DNA of 11,297 nucleotides, from the NCBI GenBank assembly GCA_009787435.1, contig WRFW01000188.1, forward strand, positions 1 through 11,297, in the 5' to 3' direction. This DNA comes from Defluviitaleaceae bacterium. Lineage in GTDB: Bacteria > Bacillota > Clostridia > Lachnospirales > UBA5962. Of the stretch, positions 5,469-11,297 are shown one piece after another; position 1 is the first letter of the stretch, and each line of letters begins with the position of its first letter. The notes beneath the pieces are model-generated. The model saw only the letters and a list, made by a program, of their open reading frames with translations. It was not told the origin of the DNA and made no database searches. The position numbers and the translations under genes are program-made.

Positions 5469-8400
5469 TTAGGTTAATTTTCTTCGTGTTTCGTATAGCC
5501 CTGTTGGGGATTGATAAATAAGGGTTGTATCATTTGTAATTATGTTCCCTGTTTTAAGTCGTTGAGCTGTTGAACTAAGCCCGTTATCTTTTAAAGCATT
5601 TAACCCTTGATTTGAGCCTTTAGTTACTCCTATTAATTCTTTAATTATTGAAAGCTTACCTTTCGCTTTAATTTTTCCTTTATCGTCCTTTTCATCTTCC
5701 GGTGATAAGTTCATAAATTTTTCTTTAATATTAGTTTTAAGTGCTTCTTCATTTTTTTCTGTAAACAACTTATTACTAATGATAAAATCAGAAAGTATAT
5801 TATAAGCTTGTTCAAATTCTTCTATGCTACTTTTTTCATTCGGAATTTTAAAAGATTTAATTTGGTTAGCATTTTGGGCTTCTTGGAAACTTGCCATAAG
5901 TCTAACAGCGCCATTAGATAATTTATACTTAGTATATTTAGAAACAACAATTTCACTATCAAGTTTTTTATAGTTACTTGCTTCCATAGCTGAAACGCTT
6001 TCAGCTATGATAGTTCCTTTTTTATCTTTTCTTAATACTGCAAATGCTGAAATAGGTGCGGTTTGACCACCGTATTTTTTAGGGTCTAACTTACTTTTTA
6101 CTGGAATTTTTTTAGCGTCTTTTCCATAAACACTTTCATCTCCAAACTTACCCTCTTGCTTTTCTGTCTTTTTAACTACATTTACATTTCTAAAATCAAG
6201 AGTTTTCTCTATATTATTCATTATTTCTTTTGAGCTTTGGCTATATTCTGTAACTTCGCCTGTTTCAAAATCTATATTTTTAAATTGCCAAATTTCTTTT
6301 TCCATTCCTGAAAGTAGTTGTTTAAAAAACTTATCTCTTTGGGGTGCATATTTTCCAGTTTCTTTTTCTGCTTTGCGTTGATATTCCCCGTATACCCACA
6401 TATTTTTTAAATCTGGACGAGTTTTATAAATATAATTTGCTACAACTGCGTTTAAGTAAGCATCGTGTGCGTGATGATGGTCGTTTATGTCTCTATTTTT
6501 GTGAAAGCCTTTGTGCCAATAGATTTTATGAAAATGTGAATTTTTATAAGTTTTATCTAAAACTATACTTTTTTCTAATGCTTCTTCTAAGTTATAGTAT
6601 ATTTTATCTTCTTCTTCATGAGAAGTGTAATTTTCACCGTTGTAAATAACACATTTTTCAATAACTTCTTTATCAGATTTAGGTATATAAATAATTCCTT
6701 GCCTAAACTGGCTTGTAAGCCCTGCTTTTGGCGTTAATATTTCTGTATTCGTTCCATGGAAGTGTTCGTTTAATATATTTGCAACATGTTTTGTTATTTG
6801 CCTTGTTTCTACTAACTGGCGATTTATAAAGCTTTCTTTATCATTTTCTGAAAGGCTTCCTCTCTTTAAATTTGATAATTTTTTAGGTGAAACTTGTCCG
6901 TTTTTAGCTAGCACTTCCCAGTATATAGCCATTTTATTAATAACAGCTTTACTAGGAACATCACCGCCTTTATTTTGATTAGCTTCTCTTTTAACTAATA
7001 CTTTATTATCAAAGCTATCGTCTTTAATATAGCTTTGCGGTATTATATGGTCAACTTCGTAACGAGAAAGCTCGCTTAAATATAAAGGTTCATTTGAATA
7101 CATACATTTAGCATTTTGCAAAAAGTATAAAAATAAACGTTCATTGTTAAAAGCTTTATCTTCTTTAGCTTTTAGCTGCTCTTTAAGCTCATCTAATTTT
7201 TCTTCAGATTTTGAATAGAAATTTTCTATTTGCTTTTTACGTGTTGTAGTTCTGCCGCCTTGCGTTCCTCTTGCCATTTCTATAACTACTTTTTCAATAT
7301 TTTCACGACCTAAAAATTGTTCTAACTCGCTTACTATTTTTAAACTTTGCCAAATTCCTTTTTTAATAGCAGGGCTTCCTGCTAAATCTTCTACTAAGGA
7401 ATAGCTTAAACCGTCAACATCTTTATCTTTTAACTGAGATTCTCTAATTTTATTTGTGATTTGTTCATCTTCTAAAAGACGCATAAAATTTCTATAACCG
7501 TCTTCTTTTAAGTTTTCTAAAATTGTTTTGCCATTAGCGGCTTTAATTTCTGTTAAAAGCTTATTAGATACCCGACCCCAACCCGTATATCTTAGTTTTG
7601 AAAGGTTCTTAATTTGTATATCATCAAATAAGTTCCATTTTTCATTTGCATTCGTTATTGTCTTCTTTAAAATTTTCTTATCTTCAAAAATAGTAGCCCA
7701 TTTAATAATTTGCTCAAACTTCTCTTTATTCTCTTCTATCATTTGTTCTGAAATACCAGCATTTTTTAAGTCTATATAAGTGCTATAACTTGTGTTATAC
7801 TTAGCATCTTTAACAACTGTATCAATTCCAAAAAGTTGCTTTGTGCTTAATTCTTCCGTTGTATAGTTATGGCTATACAAAAACTCTACCATTTTTTTAG
7901 CTGTTACTTTTTTAATTTTCTTAAAAAGATTTTCTACTATCTTTTGGCGTAAATCTGGCTGAAATTTTTGCCTTTTACCTCCACTTTTTTGCCAACCAGC
8001 TGTCGATAATTCATTATATACAGTAAACTCTTGATAAATTAAAGAATTTTTAGGAAGAACTTTTTCTTCTGGCAAATAAGTACAAAAACTAGTCATACGT
8101 TCTATAAATTCTGTTGCACTTGTTTCTCTGTCTACAACTTCATTAAAATTCCAAGGCGTTATTTTTGTATGTTCATTGTCTTTATTTTTCTGCATCCAAG
8201 CGAAGCGAGATTTATCACTTTGCTTTTTGCCTTGCTCACCTTTATTTGCATTAGTTAAAGGGCCTACATAATAAGGGATTCTAAATTTCATTAAAGTTTG
8301 TATTTTATATTCTTGTTTGAAAGATTTTTCACCCTCTTCATTTTCTAACTCTATAGATACCTTTTCGCCTAAAAATGGGTAGTATATGCTTGAGTTTTTT

Positions 8401-9998
8401 AATATTTTTTCTAGTTCAGCCTCGTGAATTTGATATGGAATTGAGCCATTATCTCTATACCGTTGCTTTGGTAAGTAAGTTTCAAATTCCATGTGAGAAA
8501 GGATATCAATTAAAAATTTAGCTTTTTCTTGGAACTCTATAAATTGATTTTCATTCAATTTTAAAAATTCAGAATTAAAGTTTGCACTTACTCCAGAGTT
8601 TGATAGCTTTTTCTCTTTGTGCTCTTTATCATAAAGAACTATGTTATTTTCTTTAACTATTTTTTCAAAGTCAATAAAGAAAATATTCTTTAATTTGCTA
8701 TAAAATTCTTCTCTTGGATTTTTTGAAGCCTTTTTTATATATTCATCATAAATGCAACTCTCTCCAAAGATTTCTTTATACTTACCAATGCTTTTTGAAT
8801 ATTCTTTAAGCTCTTTTAACTGTTCTTTATGAGAATTATACTTTGCTATCATCGAAGCAGACAAAGTTTTTTCAGTTAAAATATTACATAAAACTATACT
8901 TTCATAAACCACTTTTCCAAGGTTTATAACTTCAATTTCTTCAGGCGTTAAATATATTTCTAACTTGTGTAAAAGTTCTTCATACTTTTCAGCGTCTAGC
9001 GAATATTTAAAATCTGCTCCCTTTGGCATTTCATCATTTTCTTTATTGCTATATTCTTGCTTTGAAAATATTTTAGCAAGGTCTATGCTATTTCCAACTA
9101 TAGCAGTAAATAAAGCTTTTAACTGAGCGTCTTTTGATTTTAAAAAATCTTCTGTTTTTTTCTTTGTTTCCTTTTCGTACTTGCTATAGTTTTCATCTAT
9201 ATTTAAAACACTATAAAGCTCTGTTAATTCATATGCTTTTTTAGATTTTGAAAATTTGCGATTTGTTAAAATTGTATTTGCTTCTTCATATTTTTGAAGC
9301 TCTTCAAATTTAAAATCAAAGCCTGGGATTATATCTTCTTTATCGTAAGCTGTTAGCAAGTCTTTTAAGCTATCAGAAACATTTATATTTTCCATATTAA
9401 AAGTTTGCCCTTGGTTCACAAAATGCCCACGATATTTTAAAATATGGTGGCATGCTAAATAAACTAATCGCAAATCGGCTTGGGTTTCATATTCCATTAA
9501 TCGGTGGCGTAAATGATAAATAGTTGGGTATTTTTCATAATAAACTGCTTCGTTTGTATAAGTTTCACCTAGGGAAAAGGGGGCACTATCTTTCATACTC
9601 CCCAAAGCTCCGCTAAATAAAGGGTAGTCTGTTTTGATAAGTTTATTATCATCATCGTTTTGTAAAAAGCTTTCTTCTAACCTATGAAAAAAGTTTGGGT
9701 CAAACTTAGCGATATGTTCTTCAAAAATATTACGCAAATAATTAAGCCTTTTAGTTCGCCTTGCTATGCGGCGGCGCTGCCCTCTTTTTAATCTTCTACC
9801 CTCTGCTGTGCTAGCCTCGTCAAAAAGTCTGGCACCCCAAAGGTTTGTGCGTTGCTTCTTAATTTTAACTTGTCCATTTTCTATTATTTTGATTTTCTTG
9901 TTTTTCTTAGCAAGCTCAAAATCACTAAGCACTGCCCAGCCAACAGAATTTGTTCCAATATCTAAACTAATTGTGTACTTTTTATTATCGTTATTCAA
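5469..9998 (-). CDS. cas9: Cas9, type II-A RNA-guided DNA endonuclease, unusually long
   Basis: This 1509-residue Cas9 has every catalytic element: Asp13 in SLDIGTNSVGWA (RuvC-I), the arginine-rich bridge helix at 66-90, Glu907 in VVIEMARG (RuvC-II), HNH Asp983-His984 (EVDHIIPQS) with Asn1007, and His1176/Asp1179 in HHHAHDAYLN (RuvC-III). The PAM-interacting domain carries LDPKKYGG near 1311 and ends TGLYETRRKL, as in S. pyogenes Cas9 (1368 residues). Motif spacing shows about 142 extra residues in the recognition lobe and about 50 more between HNH and RuvC-III, while the part after RuvC-III is about 52 shorter. The residues aligning with PAM-reading R1333/R1335 are Gln1479 and Leu1481. The start is TTG with GGGAG 9 nt upstream; an in-frame stop lies just before. 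It follows a small gene by 23 bp and converges with the tracrRNA unit. Confidence 0.98.
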   Translation of the reverse strand: MNNDNKKYTISLDIGTNSVGWAVLSDFELAKKNKKIKIIENGQVKIKKQRTNLWGARLFDEASTAEGRRLKRGQRRRIARRTKRLNYLRNIFEEHIAKFDPNFFHRLEESFLQNDDDNKLIKTDYPLFSGALGSMKDSAPFSLGETYTNEAVYYEKYPTIYHLRHRLMEYETQADLRLVYLACHHILKYRGHFVNQGQTFNMENINVSDSLKDLLTAYDKEDIIPGFDFKFEELQKYEEANTILTNRKFSKSKKAYELTELYSVLNIDENYSKYEKETKKKTEDFLKSKDAQLKALFTAIVGNSIDLAKIFSKQEYSNKENDEMPKGADFKYSLDAEKYEELLHKLEIYLTPEEIEVINLGKVVYESIVLCNILTEKTLSASMIAKYNSHKEQLKELKEYSKSIGKYKEIFGESCIYDEYIKKASKNPREEFYSKLKNIFFIDFEKIVKENNIVLYDKEHKEKKLSNSGVSANFNSEFLKLNENQFIEFQEKAKFLIDILSHMEFETYLPKQRYRDNGSIPYQIHEAELEKILKNSSIYYPFLGEKVSIELENEEGEKSFKQEYKIQTLMKFRIPYYVGPLTNANKGEQGKKQSDKSRFAWMQKNKDNEHTKITPWNFNEVVDRETSATEFIERMTSFCTYLPEEKVLPKNSLIYQEFTVYNELSTAGWQKSGGKRQKFQPDLRQKIVENLFKKIKKVTAKKMVEFLYSHNYTTEELSTKQLFGIDTVVKDAKYNTSYSTYIDLKNAGISEQMIEENKEKFEQIIKWATIFEDKKILKKTITNANEKWNLFDDIQIKNLSKLRYTGWGRVSNKLLTEIKAANGKTILENLKEDGYRNFMRLLEDEQITNKIRESQLKDKDVDGLSYSLVEDLAGSPAIKKGIWQSLKIVSELEQFLGRENIEKVVIEMARGTQGGRTTTRKKQIENFYSKSEEKLDELKEQLKAKEDKAFNNERLFLYFLQNAKCMYSNEPLYLSELSRYEVDHIIPQSYIKDDSFDNKVLVKREANQNKGGDVPSKAVINKMAIYWEVLAKNGQVSPKKLSNLKRGSLSENDKESFINRQLVETRQITKHVANILNEHFHGTNTEILTPKAGLTSQFRQGIIYIPKSDKEVIEKCVIYNGENYTSHEEEDKIYYNLEEALEKSIVLDKTYKNSHFHKIYWHKGFHKNRDINDHHHAHDAYLNAVVANYIYKTRPDLKNMWVYGEYQRKAEKETGKYAPQRDKFFKQLLSGMEKEIWQFKNIDFETGEVTEYSQSSKEIMNNIEKTLDFRNVNVVKKTEKQEGKFGDESVYGKDAKKIPVKSKLDPKKYGGQTAPISAFAVLRKDKKGTIIAESVSAMEASNYKKLDSEIVVSKYTKYKLSNGAVRLMASFQEAQNANQIKSFKIPNEKSSIEEFEQAYNILSDFIISNKLFTEKNEEALKTNIKEKFMNLSPEDEKDDKGKIKAKGKLSIIKELIGVTKGSNQGLNALKDNGLSSTAQRLKTGNIITNDTTLIYQSPTGLYETRRKLT

Positions 9999-10021
9999 TA
10001 TTTTACTCCCTATTTATTTAG

Positions 10022-10195
10022 CTATGCACCTGCTTTTTCCTTAACATAAGCTATTTCTTCTATATCCATTGCAACTTCTATTCTTGAAATGAGTTGATTT
10101 AAGATTTCATTTTCTTCCTTGTTATTTTTTCTAACTAAATACAAATCGTGCAAAAAACTTCTTTGCATAATATTTATTTCTTTCGTGTTAGCCAT
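10022..10195 (-). CDS. Small protein, 57 aa, directly upstream of cas9; divergent member of the three-gene family
   Basis: The ATG at 10195 has GGAGG 12 nt upstream; the stop TAG ends 23 bp before the cas9 TTG. The predicted helical protein starts MANTKEINIMQRSFLHDLYL and carries AMDIEEIAYVKEKAG near its end. Aligned with the 65-residue protein at 2181-2378 it shares KEI at the start, Q-x(3)-L-x(2)-L-x-L in the first helix, and I-x(6)-MD-x-E-x-I-x(2)-V in the last, roughly one third identity by eye with a single one-residue gap. It is therefore a more divergent third paralogue. Its short distance to cas9, with no promoter in the gap, implies co-transcription with cas9. This is the best evidence that the family belongs to the CRISPR system and is not a chance neighbour. 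Function is unknown. Confidence 0.85.
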   Translation of the reverse strand: MANTKEINIMQRSFLHDLYLVRKNNKEENEILNQLISRIEVAMDIEEIAYVKEKAGA

Positions 10196-10229
10196 ATTAA
10201 TTTACTACCTCCTACATTAAAAAGCCTCT

Positions 10230-11297
10230 CTAAAACTCTATTGATACAGTCTGTGTGCTTGCATCCCATTCTACCGAGGCGCCAAAGCCTTCAGCAATAA
10301 CACGCAAAGGAACTAAAGTGCGGTCTGAAACAATAATAGGCGCTTGTGGAACTTCTATAGATTGGTTATTTATATTAACGATATTGCTTGATATTGTCAT
10401 TTGCAGTTGTATATCTTGTGCCCCAATTGTTATTCTCTGTGTTGATTCGTCAAATTCTATATTAGCTAACGGGGCAATAGCCTCTACAACAGCGCGCAAA
10501 GGCAGCATTGTGCTGCCACCAATAATTTGCGGGGCTACCTCAGATAATAACGGCACATTATTTATAAATACAGAAAGCGAAGTAGATGATTGTGCTTGTA
10601 CTAATGTTGTATCACTAGGACTAGGTTGGGTATTTCTTGACAAAAGTGCAACGGATGCCAGAGCCCTCCCAGGGGGTGTAACAATATTACCATTTAACAT
10701 AATGCTAGCTGAAGCCCCACCATCTATATTAGTTGCATTTACTAATCCAAGTTCAATCACAATATCTTGCAGTTGTGATATGTTCGCCGTTGTATTACCT
10801 ACAATAAAAGTGCCATCTTCACGCTGACCCATAAAAGCACGAAAAACATTGTTATTTACCATACCAGCGTTAAAATACCATGTAGGCGATATATTTAAGC
10901 GTTCATTATCAACAATCAAAAGAGGGAAAGGAGCAAAAACAGCATTTACTTCTATCTCTCGCGATTGAGCCAGTTGAAAAGTATCATAACCAACAAAAAA
11001 CCTACCAGGGCTTACATATCTACTTAAAAAAGGTCTATTAAAAAGGCTCAATCGCCCATTCGTTTCAAAAACTGAACTAGGCAAAATCCATTGATAGTTT
11101 ATATCTTGGTATACGTCATAAGAAAGAGTAGTATCTGTTAAAAGCCTTCCCTGAGAAATAATAGGCTCTACAATGGAAAAATCAGAGCTCGTATTGAAAA
11201 AATTAACAGGAAAGATGAGCGTTTCATATCCGTGGTAATTAGAAGTTGCATTCCAAAATTCTTGTAAAGAAGCTGTTCTACGCCCAAAAAGTTGAGG
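10230..11297 (-). CDS. Exported phosphodiester glycosidase-like protein with stalk domain, 5' end outside window
   Basis: At least 355 residues are encoded; the frame stays open to the window edge, so the N-terminus, including any signal peptide, is missing. Residues of about 110-225 of the fragment resemble the NAGPA (phosphodiester glycosidase) domain: SPTWYFNAGMVNN, a regulatory-looking FMGQREDGTFIVGN strand pair, and the signature NIDGGASASIML (about 190-201) followed by a PPGRALASVALL end. From about 232 to 355 there is a copper amine oxidase N-terminal-like 'stalk' domain, recognisable by two copies of a (M/L)(L/V)PLR(A/V)(V/I)xE pattern (STMLPLRAVVEAI, RTLVPLRVIAEGF) and its final VEWDASTQTVSIEF. 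Such stalk domains are typical of exported clostridial surface proteins. It probably acts outside the cell on glycans or phosphodiester-linked sugars. It has no evident link to CRISPR but lies 34 bp upstream of the cas9-linked small gene on the same strand. Confidence 0.88.
   Translation of the reverse strand, partial: PQLFGRRTASLQEFWNATSNYHGYETLIFPVNFFNTSSDFSIVEPIISQGRLLTDTTLSYDVYQDINYQWILPSSVFETNGRLSLFNRPFLSRYVSPGRFFVGYDTFQLAQSREIEVNAVFAPFPLLIVDNERLNISPTWYFNAGMVNNNVFRAFMGQREDGTFIVGNTTANISQLQDIVIELGLVNATNIDGGASASIMLNGNIVTPPGRALASVALLSRNTQPSPSDTTLVQAQSSTSLSVFINNVPLLSEVAPQIIGGSTMLPLRAVVEAIAPLANIEFDESTQRITIGAQDIQLQMTISSNIVNINNQSIEVPQAPIIVSDRTLVPLRVIAEGFGASVEWDASTQTVSIEF

Noticed and set aside
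6344..10044. Plus-strand open frames antisense to cas9 (6344-6649, 7528-7779, 9766-10044)
   Set aside because: They are antisense to conserved Cas9 coding sequence; their leucine/phenylalanine-rich content reflects the complement of a Lys/Glu-rich protein.
10228..10236. CTCTAAAAC matching the end of the plus-strand CRISPR repeat next to the glycosidase stop codon
   Set aside because: Only nine bases match, partly formed by the gene's own last codons and stop; the rest of the repeat is absent, so it is taken as chance.
10255..10827. 190-codon plus-strand open frame
   Set aside because: It is antisense to the NAGPA/stalk-domain gene, whose protein motifs are clear; no ribosome binding site.
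11082..11084. TTG at 11084 as the start of the glycosidase gene
   Set aside because: The frame remains open upstream to the window edge and nothing resembling a signal peptide or ribosome binding site lies here, so the gene is taken as truncated by the window.

Overview
The window carries a type II-A CRISPR-Cas locus from a low-GC Bacillota, most likely a clostridial lineage. The grounds are strong AT bias, consensus AAGGAGG ribosome binding sites, Streptococcus-like Cas1/Cas2/Csn2, and a flanking exported protein that joins a phosphodiester-glycosidase (NAGPA-type) domain to copper-amine-oxidase 'stalk' repeats, a combination familiar from clostridia and relatives. No genus can be named from the sequence alone.

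Layout from left to right. Positions 1-1752 hold a CRISPR array of 27 identical 36-bp repeats (the first lacks one base at the window edge) and 26 spacers, transcribed on the minus strand from a leader at about 1753-1869. Two tiny paralogous minus-strand genes (1966-2130 and 2181-2378) sit between the leader and csn2 and have their own near-consensus promoter at 2493-2521. Next come csn2, cas2 and cas1, tightly packed on the minus strand (2712-4649). A plus-strand unit then interrupts the cas operon: a strong extended -10 promoter (4807-4836), a tracrRNA (about 4843-4946) with its own terminator, and immediately behind it three very small genes (4964-5146, 5121-5273, 5305-5442) closed by a strong terminator (5428-5463). 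cas9 (5469-9998, minus, 1509 codons, TTG start) converges on this unit. A third member of the tiny paralogous family (10022-10195) lies just upstream of cas9, and the 5'-truncated exported glycosidase gene (10230-11297) lies upstream of that.

How it works together: Cas1, Cas2 and Csn2, helped by Cas9, would acquire spacers at the leader-proximal repeat next to a conserved TTACGAG leader end. Minus-strand pre-crRNA would pair with the plus-strand tracrRNA through a perfect 20-bp upper stem and a 6-bp lower stem, and Cas9 would use the processed guide. All catalytic residues of the RuvC and HNH sites are present. The PAM-contacting residues differ from the S. pyogenes RxR pair, so a different PAM is expected.

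The parts the canonical system does not explain are two sets of undescribed small genes. One is a three-member family placed on both sides of the cas genes. The other is a three-gene cluster apparently expressed by read-through of the tracrRNA promoter. These are the best candidates for new accessory or regulatory components, or for locus-resident inhibitors.
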